From positions 496,001-560,000 of the forward strand of contig NZ_CP114882.2 in NCBI RefSeq assembly GCF_027474525.2: DNA of 64,000 bases, in the 5' to 3' direction. The notes beneath the pieces are model-generated. The model was not told the origin of the DNA, made no database searches, and was given only the letters and a program-made list of their open reading frames with translations. Positions 51,719 to 60,570 of the stretch are shown here, piece after piece; position 1 is the first letter of the stretch, and each line of letters opens with the position of its first letter. Position numbers and translations under genes: made by a program. This DNA is from Flavobacterium lacustre (lineage in GTDB: Bacteria; Bacteroidota; Bacteroidia; Flavobacteriales; Flavobacteriaceae).

Positions 51719-52261
51719 TTAGTGAACATAATAAGGAGAAATCATTAAATAAACAATAACACCCGTTACCGCAACATACAACCAGATAGGAAAAGTGATT
51801 TTTGCAATTTTTTTATGCTTGTCAAATTTACTGGCCAATGCTCTCACATAAGTAATCAAAACAAGTGGTATAATTACAATTGACAAAAATATATGTGTAA
51901 TTAAGATTAAGAAATAAACCGTTCTGATTGCTCCTTCTCCTCCAAATTTTGTAGAATCAGAAGTCATATGATACGCAACATACATAACCAAAAAAGCGAC
52001 TGATAAAGCAATTGCCGCAGTCATTAATCGTTCATGAAGTTTTCTATTTCCTTTTTTAATAGCAATAACAGCAGCAATTAACACAATAGCTGTTATACCA
52101 TTTGTGGTAGCATAAATAGGCGGTAAAAAAGAAAGCGGCTCAACATCAACGCCTAAATCTTTTAGTTTTACATTAAAAAGAATTGCAACAACAACGGGAA
52201 TTAAAATGGATACAACAACAATAAATTTGCTGAATTTTTGGTCTAAATTATTTTCTTTCAT
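51719..52261 (-). CDS. DUF420 family membrane protein
   Basis: A 180-residue integral membrane protein with five hydrophobic segments and conserved His (AYHMTSD; ITHIFLSIV). DUF420 proteins are related to cytochrome oxidase accessory proteins (CtaM-like) and are usually found, as here, next to SCO and oxidase genes. It starts 2 bp after the SCO gene, so they are translated together. Exact role unknown. Confidence 0.85.
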   Translation of the reverse strand: MKENNLDQKFSKFIVVVSILIPVVVAILFNVKLKDLGVDVEPLSFLPPIYATTNGITAIVLIAAVIAIKKGNRKLHERLMTAAIALSVAFLVMYVAYHMTSDSTKFGGEGAIRTVYFLILITHIFLSIVIIPLVLITYVRALASKFDKHKKIAKITFPIWLYVAVTGVIVYLMISPYYVH

Positions 52262-52263
52262 AC

Positions 52264-52950
52264 TTATTCGTTTAATAATACTTTAATATCTTGTTGAATA
52301 TCTCTAACTCCTTTTTTATCTAACCCATCGTAATACAAAATTGGATTTCCAAAATCGTCCTTTCTGCAACGAATATCTCCATTTTTGTCAATTAATGCAA
52401 ACAATCCAGAATGTTCAAAACCTCCATTTACCTTACTATTTTCACCGGCATAAAGGTTAAAACCTTTGTTTGCCAAATTATAAATATACTCCTTGTCTCC
52501 GGTAAGAAAATTCCAACTGGAAGACTTAACGCCTAAAAATTTAGCATGTGTTTTCAAGACAGCAGGAGTATCATGGACAGGATCAATACTGATAGAAACA
52601 ATCCCGAAATTTGGATTCCCAAAAAAACCTTGCTCGATGTCTAACATACTTGCATTCATTTTAGGACAAATAGAAGGGCAAGTGGTAAAGAAAAATTCTA
52701 AAACATAGACTTTTCCTTTATAATCTTCATTAGATATTTTTACGTTATCTTGATTTACTAATTCAAATTTTGGAGCAGGTCCAATTTTGATTAAACTTTC
52801 ATCATTACTTTCGGCAGAATTTACCTTATCCAAACGATCGCTTTTTACGACATTATTATTTTGGATTCTATCCACAATTTTTGGAATTGCGTAAATTCCG
52901 AAAACTAAGATTACCAACGAAATTCCAATGTACGATTTATTTTTAAACAT
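52264..52950 (-). CDS. SCO1/SenC family copper chaperone
   Basis: A 228-residue membrane-anchored thioredoxin-fold protein that delivers copper to the CuA site of cytochrome oxidase. One anchor helix (about 7-25); copper ligands in FFTTCPSICPKM (Cys91, Cys95) and the distal His in GGFEHSGLF. SIDPVHDTPAVL is another family motif. It belongs to the operon with heme o synthase and oxidase subunits. Confidence 0.92.
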   Translation of the reverse strand: MFKNKSYIGISLVILVFGIYAIPKIVDRIQNNNVVKSDRLDKVNSAESNDESLIKIGPAPKFELVNQDNVKISNEDYKGKVYVLEFFFTTCPSICPKMNASMLDIEQGFFGNPNFGIVSISIDPVHDTPAVLKTHAKFLGVKSSSWNFLTGDKEYIYNLANKGFNLYAGENSKVNGGFEHSGLFALIDKNGDIRCRKDDFGNPILYYDGLDKKGVRDIQQDIKVLLNE

Positions 52951-52961
52951 GATTTCTCCAG

Positions 52962-53603
52962 TTAAATTTGTCTTGTAGCGTTGTGATTTTTTTTAAGAGC
53001 AGCACGATATTCGTATAAAATAACTTTAAAATCATCTAACATTTCATTGCTCAATTCAGCAGGGTGAAATGTATTATATCCTTCCTTATACTCTTTCTTT
53101 TGTTTTCGTCCTCTAAGGTTTCTTTCTTTATCCAAAATATAAACATTTGGAGTTCCAAGGTTATTATCTAATTTACCCACTAATTTTAGTTGCGCATAAT
53201 AAGTATTAATTTCCTCCGGACTGGCAAAAATAAAATGCCATTGAGAAACATCTGTAAATGCAGCCAAGGCATCAAGTACTTTTTTCGCATCGTTTTCAGT
53301 ACCAATCGGACAAATTACAACAAATTGTAAATCTTTAAAATCGTGATACCGTTGATAAATCTTTTGATTTAAATTAAAAAAGTTTCCTCTGTTCTTCAAG
53401 AGTTCCGTTCCGGAAAAACCAAGAATAGTTACTTTACCATTCAAACTTACTTTTTGATCATCTAATGATTTCCAATTTCCAAAATCAGCAGTTTTCGGAG
53501 TAATAACCGGTAAAGTTGTAAAGCCATTTACACCTGATGCAAAAAAGAGATAAGCAACAATAGGCAAAATAAAAAGAACAAAAAGAACTATATTTTTTTT
53601 CAT
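52962..53603 (-). CDS. SCO-like thioredoxin-fold membrane protein lacking CxxxC
   Basis: A 213-residue protein with an N-terminal anchor (MKKNIVLFVLFILPIVAYLFFA) and a thioredoxin-like part (KVTILGFSGTELLKNRGNFFNLNQKIYQ; LGTPNVYILDKERNLRGR). The pattern follows SCO/AhpC folds, but the copper-binding Cys pair is absent (FSGTELL stands in its place), so a structural or regulatory role is likelier than copper transfer. ATG 53603 is preferred to 53648. It follows a terminator and a -7 word of its own. Confidence 0.75.
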   Translation of the reverse strand: MKKNIVLFVLFILPIVAYLFFASGVNGFTTLPVITPKTADFGNWKSLDDQKVSLNGKVTILGFSGTELLKNRGNFFNLNQKIYQRYHDFKDLQFVVICPIGTENDAKKVLDALAAFTDVSQWHFIFASPEEINTYYAQLKLVGKLDNNLGTPNVYILDKERNLRGRKQKKEYKEGYNTFHPAELSNEMLDDFKVILYEYRAALKKNHNATRQI

Positions 53604-53625
53604 TATTAAAGTAAAATTTAAAGTA

Positions 53626-53633
53626 CAAAAATA
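53626..53633 (-). promoter_or_regulatory. candidate -7 box for SCO-like gene
   Basis: On the minus strand TATTTTTG directly follows the T run of the terminator and precedes the 53603 start; leader about 15 nt. It could let the assembly genes be expressed apart from the oxidase subunits. Confidence 0.35.
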
Positions 53634-53660
53634 AAAAAAGGCACGCAATGCGTACCCTTT
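53633..53660 (-). terminator. terminator inside the oxidase operon
   Basis: On the minus strand GGTACGC pairs with GCGTGCC around loop ATT, then seven T follow. It lies between subunit IV and the SCO-like gene. Confidence 0.7.
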
Positions 53661-53678
53661 TTTTGAATTAATATCTTG

Positions 53679-54029
53679 TTAAAAATTCCATTTAATAGTA
53701 GAATTTTTAAAAACCCCATAAATATAATCCCCTTCAGTCAAAAGAATAAAGAGCAAATATAATATTAGAAAAATTACTGGTAAAACAACTGCATTTCTCA
53801 AAGTACTTTTTTCACCTTCAATGTGCATAAAAGCCCATACAATATAATATGCCTTAAAAATAGTAAGTGCATAAAATATCCAGTTAAGCAAATTCATACT
53901 TAAAAAATTGTTCATGTGAAGAAATTCTGGTTTTATAATACCTAAATAAACTTCTATTATTGTAACGGCAGATAATATTCCGAAAACTTTCCAGATTCTA
54001 CCTGTATTAGATACGTGTTCGTGTGACAT
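53679..54029 (-). CDS. cytochrome c oxidase subunit IV family protein
   Basis: A 116-residue protein with three membrane helices (about 12-32, 46-68, 80-100) and the prokaryotic COX4 pattern TIIEVYLGI and FKAYYIVWAFMHIEGEKSTLR. It is a small accessory subunit of the heme-copper oxidase. It starts 21 bp after the subunit III gene and precedes a terminator, ending the first part of the operon. Confidence 0.85.
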   Translation of the reverse strand: MSHEHVSNTGRIWKVFGILSAVTIIEVYLGIIKPEFLHMNNFLSMNLLNWIFYALTIFKAYYIVWAFMHIEGEKSTLRNAVVLPVIFLILYLLFILLTEGDYIYGVFKNSTIKWNF

Positions 54030-54050
54030 GATAATTACTTTTTTTGAAAA

Positions 54051-55028
54051 TTAAACGAGATAGAATACTGTAAATACAAATACCCAAACTAAGTCTACAA
54101 AGTGCCAGTACAAACCGACTTTCTCAACCATTTCATAACTTTTTCTTTTCTCATATGTTCCTACAAGCACATTAAAAAAGATAATGATGTTTATAATTAC
54201 TCCAGAGAATACGTGGAATCCGTGGAATCCTGTTATGAAGAAAAAGAAATCAGCAAATAATTTACTTCCGTATTCGTTTCTTGTCAAATTAGCTCCTTCA
54301 ACAACAAGACTTGCCTGACTCAATCTTAATTCAGACTCTTCTCTCGACAAAACAGTTTTTTGTTTTTCTTTGGTTACCACTTCAGTTCTAACCAAAAGAT
54401 CTGGATGCGCCTTGAAACCTGCCTGAACTTCAGCAACAGAATAAGATGGCAAAGTAGGCTCACTCATGAACCATTTAGCTTTACTTCTTGTCAATTGTTC
54501 TCTTTCTTCAGGAAGTGTCACTGCAAAATCAGCCAAAGCTACTCGGTGTCCTTCTTTATCAACAAACTGAAGTAAACTTCCTCCTTTTGTTTCAACAGCA
54601 CCATATTCACCTTTAATAAAGTTTTTCCATTCCCAAGCTTGTGAGCCAACGAAAATCAAACCACCTATTATAGTTAAAAACATATAAAGGGCTACTTTAT
54701 CTTTTTTCAATTGATGCCCTGCATCAACGGCCAAAACCATTGTTACAGAAGAAAAAATCAAAATAAAAGTCATCAATGCCACATAATACATCGGAGCAGA
54801 TACACCGTGCATAAATGGAAAGTGAGTAAACACTTCATCAGCCAAAGGCCATGTTTCAATAAATTTAAATCTAGAAAAACCGTATGCTGCTAAAAATCCA
54901 GAGAACGTTAAAGCATCTGATACGATAAAAAACCACATCATCAATTTGCCATAACTTGCTCCCATTGGCTCATTGCCGCCTCCCCAAGTTTTTTCTTCAC
55001 TATTTGCAGTAGTAACTGTCGCTTCCAT
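54051..55028 (-). CDS. cytochrome c oxidase subunit III, with large insertion
   Basis: A 325-residue member of the subunit III family: WFFIVSDALTFSGFLAAYGF at the start, then GSQAWEWKNFI and, near the end, FFFFITGFHGFHVFSGVIINI and YWHFVDLVWVFVFTVFYL, which hold the conserved His/Glu positions. Between them, residues about 145-240 are a polar insertion with little hydrophobicity that breaks the usual helix spacing. It follows another subunit III gene, so the two may act as a pair. Function as an oxidase subunit is firm, the insertion unexplained. Confidence 0.88.
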   Translation of the reverse strand: MEATVTTANSEEKTWGGGNEPMGASYGKLMMWFFIVSDALTFSGFLAAYGFSRFKFIETWPLADEVFTHFPFMHGVSAPMYYVALMTFILIFSSVTMVLAVDAGHQLKKDKVALYMFLTIIGGLIFVGSQAWEWKNFIKGEYGAVETKGGSLLQFVDKEGHRVALADFAVTLPEEREQLTRSKAKWFMSEPTLPSYSVAEVQAGFKAHPDLLVRTEVVTKEKQKTVLSREESELRLSQASLVVEGANLTRNEYGSKLFADFFFFITGFHGFHVFSGVIINIIIFFNVLVGTYEKRKSYEMVEKVGLYWHFVDLVWVFVFTVFYLV

Positions 55029-55071
55029 AAAAAGTTATTCGTTAAAAAGTTCCCAAATTTACGTTTTTTTC

Positions 55072-55659
55072 TTATTTAAAGAAATATAAAAATAAAAATA
55101 AATAAACCCACAATAAATCGAGAAAGTGCCAATACATCGCACCTAGTTCAATTCCAAGAGTTTGAGTTGAATTGTATTTTTGTTTAAAATGATTATAAAT
55201 AATAATTAAGAGCGAAATTAACCCTCCCGCAAGGTGCAATAAGTGCACTACAGTAACAATATAAAGAAACGTTGTAGTGATTGAACTCGCCTGTCCTGTA
55301 AAATAATAACCATTTGAAACAATTTGGCCAAAGCCTACAAATTGCAAAATCACAAATAAAACACCGAATGCTAAAGTTGACAAAAGATACATTGTTGTCG
55401 CACTTTGATTGTCTTTTTGAATGGATTTTTTAGCCAAATGAAAAGTTACACTACATCCCAAAATTACAATAGTACTAATAAAAAACGCCGTTGGTAATTG
55501 AAAATCTTTCAACCAATCTGCTCTTGATTTACTCACTACAAATGCACTCGTGAGTCCTGCAAACATCATAGTCATACTTACCATAGCAAACAACAAAATC
55601 AATTTATAGGATCGAGCTGTTCTAGATTGGTGTTCGTTTGTTGTCATTGTCATCTCCAT
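55072..55659 (-). CDS. cytochrome c oxidase subunit III (short)
   Basis: A 195-residue subunit III family protein with five membrane helices: MVSMTMMFAGLTSAFVVSK; FISTIVILGCSVTFHLAKKS; then VVHLLHLAGGLISLLIIIY and GAMYWHFLDLLWVYLFLFLYFF with conserved His. It starts 2 bp after the heme o synthase gene, and the alternative start Met residues 3 and 5 cannot be excluded. Part of the terminal oxidase operon. Confidence 0.88.
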   Translation of the reverse strand: MEMTMTTNEHQSRTARSYKLILLFAMVSMTMMFAGLTSAFVVSKSRADWLKDFQLPTAFFISTIVILGCSVTFHLAKKSIQKDNQSATTMYLLSTLAFGVLFVILQFVGFGQIVSNGYYFTGQASSITTTFLYIVTVVHLLHLAGGLISLLIIIYNHFKQKYNSTQTLGIELGAMYWHFLDLLWVYLFLFLYFFK

Positions 55660-55661
55660 AA

Positions 55662-56564
55662 CTATCTTAAAAATTTATCAAATATGTATATTAATTGTAA
55701 CAAAGTAATATATGAAACACTTACCAGCATTAAAGTTCTGGCTGCTTTAGCAGTTTTTAATTTATATAATTTCACTGCGTAAAAAAGCATCCAAAGACCG
55801 AGCAAAAATACAACAATAGCAGCAACCGGCGTAATATATAATTGACCCGTGTGTCCTAAAGCAGGTAAAAGCGAAGCAATAATCAACCAAATGGTATATA
55901 ACATGACCTGCAAAGCTGTTCCATTATCTTTTTTTCCTGTTGGAAGCATAAAAAAACCTGCTTTTTCGTAATCCTCATACAAAAACCATCCAATGGCCCA
56001 GAAATGAGGAAATTGCCAAAAAAACTGAATCAAAAATAAAGTCCCTGCTTCTATACCAAAATTACCTGTTGCAGCAACCCAACCCAACATAAACGGAATT
56101 GCCCCAGGAATCGCTCCCACAAAAACAGATAACGAAGTCACTGTCTTTAGCGGCGTATAAACACTTGTATATAAAAATATCGAAATTGCACCAAACATGG
56201 CCGTTTTTGGATTGATAGTATACAATAGCACTATTCCAATAATGGTAAGAAAACTAGCAATAACCAGTGCCAAACTTGACGACATTCTTCCTGCAGGAAC
56301 CGGACGATTTTTAGTTCGATCCATCAAGGCATCTAAATCTTTCTCAATAACCTGATTGTAAGCATTTGAGGCTCCAACCATACAATAACCTCCAATTGCT
56401 AGTTTCAACAATGTAAACCAACTAAAAGAATCAAAGTTTTCATTGCCAAGTACAAATCCGGCAATAGATGAAAAAACAACACTAACAGCCAAACCGGCTT
56501 TAGTAATTGCTTTGAAATCAATATATATGGATTTTATGGAAACTGTATTTGGTGTTGCGTTCAA
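55662..56564 (-). CDS. cyoE: heme o synthase (protoheme IX farnesyltransferase)
   Basis: A 300-residue UbiA-family enzyme with seven to nine membrane helices that adds a farnesyl group to heme b, giving heme o. The Asp-rich NQVIEKDLDALMDRTKNRPVP (first NxxxDxxxD motif) and YTSVYTPLKT are typical. Heme o/a then goes to the oxidase encoded next. First gene of the oxidase operon, with a good promoter 35 bp upstream. Confidence 0.93.
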   Translation of the reverse strand: MNATPNTVSIKSIYIDFKAITKAGLAVSVVFSSIAGFVLGNENFDSFSWFTLLKLAIGGYCMVGASNAYNQVIEKDLDALMDRTKNRPVPAGRMSSSLALVIASFLTIIGIVLLYTINPKTAMFGAISIFLYTSVYTPLKTVTSLSVFVGAIPGAIPFMLGWVAATGNFGIEAGTLFLIQFFWQFPHFWAIGWFLYEDYEKAGFFMLPTGKKDNGTALQVMLYTIWLIIASLLPALGHTGQLYITPVAAIVVFLLGLWMLFYAVKLYKLKTAKAARTLMLVSVSYITLLQLIYIFDKFLR

Positions 56565-56598
56565 TACTACTTTTTATTTTTTCTTGTAAAAACTTTTG

Positions 56599-56629
56599 CA
56601 AAAGTAGGGTATCAAAAGGGATTTGACAA
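56599..56629 (-). promoter_or_regulatory. promoter of the oxidase operon
   Basis: On the minus strand TTG (56627-56629) is followed after exactly 20 bp by TACTTTTG (56599-56606), a full -33/-7 pair. Leader about 28 nt. Confidence 0.65.
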
Positions 56630-56671
56630 AAAACAATTCATAAAAAAGCTTTTTAAGAAAAATACCTAAAC

Positions 56672-58777
56672 CTAATAATCAAAATACCAATTAAAAATAT
56701 CCGCTCTTAATCCTAAAGTAAACCAATTAGTACTTTCGTTAAAAGTAGTGGCAGTATTTTGCGTAGGATCAAAACTTCTGTAAATATAACTTCCAAAAAG
56801 TTTCAAATTCGTAGCCGGATTAACCAAATATCCACCTTGAATATCGGCAATAAAAACAGCGGTTTTGTTTCCCTGTCCCACTTTTACACCAGTATCAAAA
56901 GGTCTGTTTTCTTCATAATCCTTATAGATATTTCCTCCATAATTATAACTGTCTTCGGTGGTATCAAAATCTAATCCACGAGTTCCCACTGTTACTTTCG
57001 CATCAGCAAAATAACGGTCTTTGTGGTAACGGGCAATTGCAATGAATTCTTTAAAATTACCGCCCCATTGATGGCCTACACTTTGATTATTGTGACCATA
57101 GTTAGTAAGAGGCACACTATGCGAATACACGTAAGGACGCACATGATTGAATTCTAATTGCAACAACAAATTATTGACCTGAAAAGCATTGTAATATTTA
57201 GCGCCTAACTGATACCCGAATTTATTTTTCCAACTATTATCGCCGCTTTTAATGTCTCCAAGAGAAAATTCATCCAATAAAAACTGACCATATAAATTAA
57301 CCTGATTACTCCATTTGTATTTATACGTCAAACCCAACAATGCATTTCCTGTTCGTGCCGATGAAGCAAATTCTACGGAACGATAAAAAATAATCGGGTT
57401 AACAAAACTCAAATCAAATCCTCTGTCGTTAGTATTAGTCCAAATTACGGATTCGAAGAAACCAAGATTTAATCGGTTAGAAACGTTCCAACTCAAATAA
57501 TGGTTCGCCATGAATTTTGTAGCATACGTTCTTTCAATCGTAACCTCAGGACGAACATCCTTAAGCCACATGTAGGTATTAGTATATTTTATTTTCCAAA
57601 AATTAGTATTTACTTTAAAATACGGATACGGACTAGCCCCATCGCTTTCTATCAAAGAACGGTATCCATCACCAATAAAATTTCGTCCGTAACCCAATTG
57701 CAGATCAAAAAATTTGCTGGGTGCAAAAGTCAAATTGGCTTCCGCCAAAGGAAAATCATACGAATCGGTTTTGAAATCCTTAGCAATTCCCATCCCAGGA
57801 ATAATTGCCGGATTTCCTCCTGCAGGCAAAATTGATTCTGCATATCGATTGAAATAATCCGCAAAACGTCCTTGACTTTCGAATATAGTTGTGGTAAAAT
57901 TAAGCTGCTTCCCTAAACCACCTCGGAAATTGATTCCCCTTGTATTTACATATGTGTAGGACGCCGCTGTTTGAGAAGCCTTACCAACCTGCAAATCGAA
58001 TATTGGATTTACCGTAAACCAATAGTCTTCTCCTTGAATTTCTACCGTACTTTCATTCCATAACTTTCTGGCCAACCATCCCGAAACATTCTTTTTCAAT
58101 TTTTCATTAATGCCTTTAAGGTCATAATATTTTGAAACTTCTGTGTATGTATATGGTTTTGATGCCGTATGATTATTACTTCCCACACGGTTTAAAGCAC
58201 CATCAAACTGTGCATAATAACTATGAGAAAAAGGCACATTCAAATGACTTTCGAATTCTGGATTTTTGAATTTTTTATATACTATACTATCCAATTCCGT
58301 AAGTTTGGCAGTATCATCAGTAATGATTTCCGCTTTCGCCAATGCTTCGGCAGCTAATTGTTCCCGACTTTTTATAGGAATTGCAATTGTAATCGTATAT
58401 TTAGAATAAGTTGGTTTTCCGTTGTAAGTAGACGGTTTTATTTTTGGAAAAGTATTAAAAACTCTTTTTGCTTCTTTCACTAAATCTTCATCTACAGCAT
58501 CAACATAAATAACTTTAAAAACACCATTTACATCTACTTCAAAAAGCACTTTGATAGTTCCTTGAAAATTATTTTGCTGTAAATTATCCGGAGTTTTAAA
58601 ATTTTGGAACACTAAATCCTGAACAGCGTCATAAAAACAACTTTCTAAAACTTTTGATTGTAAATCTTCACAGTTCGAAAAAACAGGAAATCGTTCTGCC
58701 GAAATATCCGTTTGTGAATCTTGAGAATACGTAAAACAGGAATAAAATAATAATAAAGCTAACAAACCTTTCTTCAT
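56672..58777 (-). CDS. gliding motility protein RemB-like, TonB-like domain plus barrel
   Basis: A 701-residue outer-membrane protein. Signal peptide about 1-18 (ending FTYSQ); residues about 60-135 resemble a TonB C-terminal domain (FQGTIKVLFEVDVNGVFKVIYVDAVDEDLVKEAKRVFNTFPKIKPSTYNGKP). The rest is a beta-rich Wzi/capsule-assembly-like barrel (NLGFFESVIWTNTNDRGFDLSFVNP; TGNALLGLTYKYKW) ending FNWYFDY. The layout and length fit RemB, a protein needed for normal colony spreading of F. johnsoniae; that name is from memory. Downstream of deoC on the same strand. Confidence 0.65.
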   Translation of the reverse strand: MKKGLLALLLFYSCFTYSQDSQTDISAERFPVFSNCEDLQSKVLESCFYDAVQDLVFQNFKTPDNLQQNNFQGTIKVLFEVDVNGVFKVIYVDAVDEDLVKEAKRVFNTFPKIKPSTYNGKPTYSKYTITIAIPIKSREQLAAEALAKAEIITDDTAKLTELDSIVYKKFKNPEFESHLNVPFSHSYYAQFDGALNRVGSNNHTASKPYTYTEVSKYYDLKGINEKLKKNVSGWLARKLWNESTVEIQGEDYWFTVNPIFDLQVGKASQTAASYTYVNTRGINFRGGLGKQLNFTTTIFESQGRFADYFNRYAESILPAGGNPAIIPGMGIAKDFKTDSYDFPLAEANLTFAPSKFFDLQLGYGRNFIGDGYRSLIESDGASPYPYFKVNTNFWKIKYTNTYMWLKDVRPEVTIERTYATKFMANHYLSWNVSNRLNLGFFESVIWTNTNDRGFDLSFVNPIIFYRSVEFASSARTGNALLGLTYKYKWSNQVNLYGQFLLDEFSLGDIKSGDNSWKNKFGYQLGAKYYNAFQVNNLLLQLEFNHVRPYVYSHSVPLTNYGHNNQSVGHQWGGNFKEFIAIARYHKDRYFADAKVTVGTRGLDFDTTEDSYNYGGNIYKDYEENRPFDTGVKVGQGNKTAVFIADIQGGYLVNPATNLKLFGSYIYRSFDPTQNTATTFNESTNWFTLGLRADIFNWYFDY

Positions 58778-58795
58778 GTTGTTTTGATTGTAAAT

Positions 58796-59539
58796 TTAGT
58801 ATTCGATTTGTGTATTTTCTCCATTCGCAATTGCTTTTGCCCCAGAAGTACCTATTCGTTTCACGCCAAGACGAATCATTTCAACCGCTTCCTCATAAGT
58901 TCTTACTCCGCCTGCAGCTTTTACCGGAAGTGGCGAAGCATTTTCCAGCATTAAGGTAATGGTTGGAATTGTAGCGCCATTTGGCAAATTATTTTCTGTT
59001 TTATAAAAACCCGTAGAGGATTTTACAAAAACTGACGCGTAATCTTCCTCTTCAAAATTCGAAATTACTATATTTTTGATTAATGCGGACAATTGAATTA
59101 TTTGCGTTTCATTAAATGCAGCCACTTCAATAATCCATTTTACTACTTTATTATTTTTCAGACCTAATGCAGTTCCGGCAAGAATTTCGTTTTTTACTAA
59201 CGCTAAATCGTCATTTTTGAAAGCTTCATAATTGCATACAAAATCCAAATCATCCGCACCATCTTGTATCGCTTGGTTTGCTTCTTTTAGTTTTTCTTCG
59301 ATACTTGCTGTTCCTTCCGGAAAACCAATCACTGTTCCGATTTGAACATTTGAATGTGCTTCATCAATTATTTCTTTTGCCAAAGCAACTCTGTCCGGAC
59401 GAATCATAATCAATTTAAAATGTTCTGAAATAGCTTCCTGAATATATTCTTTAGCCACTTGAATACTTTCGCTTTCAGTAATTCCTGCCTGCGATGGGGT
59501 TTTCAAATACGTAGAGTCTAAATATTGCCTGATATTCAT
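58796..59539 (-). CDS. deoC: deoxyribose-phosphate aldolase
   Basis: A 247-residue TIM-barrel aldolase that splits 2-deoxyribose 5-phosphate into acetaldehyde and glyceraldehyde 3-phosphate in nucleoside breakdown. The Schiff-base lysine is in VFVKSSTGF (Lys173), and TVIGFPEG, DFVCNYEAF and VKAAGGVRT are further motifs. It starts 18 bp before the RemB-like gene, so they may share a transcript. The upstream gap has a TATTTTTG promoter word. Confidence 0.95.
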   Translation of the reverse strand: MNIRQYLDSTYLKTPSQAGITESESIQVAKEYIQEAISEHFKLIMIRPDRVALAKEIIDEAHSNVQIGTVIGFPEGTASIEEKLKEANQAIQDGADDLDFVCNYEAFKNDDLALVKNEILAGTALGLKNNKVVKWIIEVAAFNETQIIQLSALIKNIVISNFEEEDYASVFVKSSTGFYKTENNLPNGATIPTITLMLENASPLPVKAAGGVRTYEEAVEMIRLGVKRIGTSGAKAIANGENTQIEY

Positions 59540-59577
59540 GATTTTATGATTTCAAATTAACTATTATCCGAATGAGA

Positions 59578-59585
59578 CAAAAATA
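59578..59585 (-). promoter_or_regulatory. candidate -7 box for deoC
   Basis: On the minus strand TATTTTTG fits TAnnTTTG with a leader of about 30 nt. No TTG at the right -33 distance. Confidence 0.4.
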
Positions 59586-59690
59586 CATTTTATATTCTAA
59601 AACGGTTACTATAAAACAGCACTTTTTCAGTTGTCTTTTTTATTTTAAAATGCTGAAAAACCTTCATAATCGAATCCTTTTTATACACTA

Positions 59691-59718
59691 AAAATAAAAA
59701 TCCCACCGAAGTGGGATT
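59691..59718 (-). terminator. terminator after VanZ gene with UUCG loop
   Basis: On the minus strand the 8-bp stem AATCCCAC/GTGGGATT is capped by TTCG, the extra-stable C(UUCG)G tetraloop in RNA, and followed by a T-rich run. Confidence 0.9.
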
Positions 59719-59739
59719 ATATATTGTAGTAAGTACTCT

Positions 59740-60114
59740 TTACTTTATTTTCTTTTTTAAAACAAGAATAGCAACAGAAGCTAAAATTGCTCCAGTTATA
59801 TTTGCCAAAACATCCAACACATCTGCACTTCTTGTGGCGGTAAATAATCCTTGCATTATTTCAATTCCTATTCCATAAAAAAAGGAGAATAGTACTGCTG
59901 AATACAAAGGTTTAAAAACACTTTTTGCCTTCATTTGTTTTTGAAAAAACAAAAACCAAAGCAAGGTCAAAACAAAATGAAAAAATGCATGAACGGCCTT
60001 GTCTAAATTTGGAATGCTAACAGCAGGAATAGTACTCGATTTTATTAAACAAAAAAAGGCAATAATCCCGGCCCAAAAAAGAGCCATCCCAAAAAATAAT
60101 TGTTTAGGCACCAA
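59740..60114 (-). CDS. VanZ family membrane protein
   Basis: A 124-residue protein with four membrane helices and the family features [20 protein letters not shown] and [15 protein letters not shown] (the AxRxxxxxDVxxNxxGxxxG-type region). VanZ proteins are named from teicoplanin resistance, but most are of unknown function and no resistance should be inferred. The start is TTG 60114, which overlaps gcvH by 11 nt; ATG 60087 is an alternative. Likely coupled to gcvH. Confidence 0.82.
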   Translation of the reverse strand: MVPKQLFFGMALFWAGIIAFFCLIKSSTIPAVSIPNLDKAVHAFFHFVLTLLWFLFFQKQMKAKSVFKPLYSAVLFSFFYGIGIEIMQGLFTATRSADVLDVLANITGAILASVAILVLKKKIK

Positions 60115-60484
60115 TTAATTCTTTGTAAGCCTCACTTGAAAGTAATGAATCAACTTCATCCAAGTTCGATACTTTTACTTTTATCATCCAGCCAGCTCCA
60201 TAAGGATCTGAATTTACACTTTCTGGTGAACTTTCTAGCGCTTCGTTGAATTCGATAATTTCTCCAGATAAAGGAAGAAATAAATCAGAAACTGTTTTTA
60301 CAGCTTCAACAGTACCAAAAACCTCATCTTTTTCTAAAGTCTGGTCTAAAGTTTCTACTTCAACATAAACGATATCACCCAATTCTTTTTGTGCAAAATG
60401 AGTAATTCCTACAGTTGCAACATCTCCTTCAAGACTAACCCATTCGTGATCTTTTGTGTACTTTAAATTTGCTGGTATATTCAT
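60104..60484 (-). CDS. gcvH: glycine cleavage system H protein
   Basis: A 126-residue lipoyl carrier that shuttles the aminomethyl group among the glycine cleavage enzymes. The lipoylated lysine lies in [13 protein letters not shown] (Lys63), and [26 protein letters not shown] and SEAYKEL complete the pattern. A longer frame from 60547 would add 21 residues; the family start [10 protein letters not shown] at 60484 is preferred. gcvT and gcvP are not in the window. Confidence 0.95.
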   Translation of the reverse strand: MNIPANLKYTKDHEWVSLEGDVATVGITHFAQKELGDIVYVEVETLDQTLEKDEVFGTVEAVKTVSDLFLPLSGEIIEFNEALESSPESVNSDPYGAGWMIKVKVSNLDEVDSLLSSEAYKELIGA

Positions 60485-60570
60485 AAAATATGTATTGAAA
60501 TTAATTATTGAAAATTTACAGGACAAATGTAGCAATCTTCTATCCAATTCTTGTTTAGATTCTAAAAAAA

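Noticed and set aside
59740..60114. Teicoplanin resistance gene
   Set aside because: VanZ-family membrane proteins are widespread and mostly unlinked to resistance; no van cluster here.
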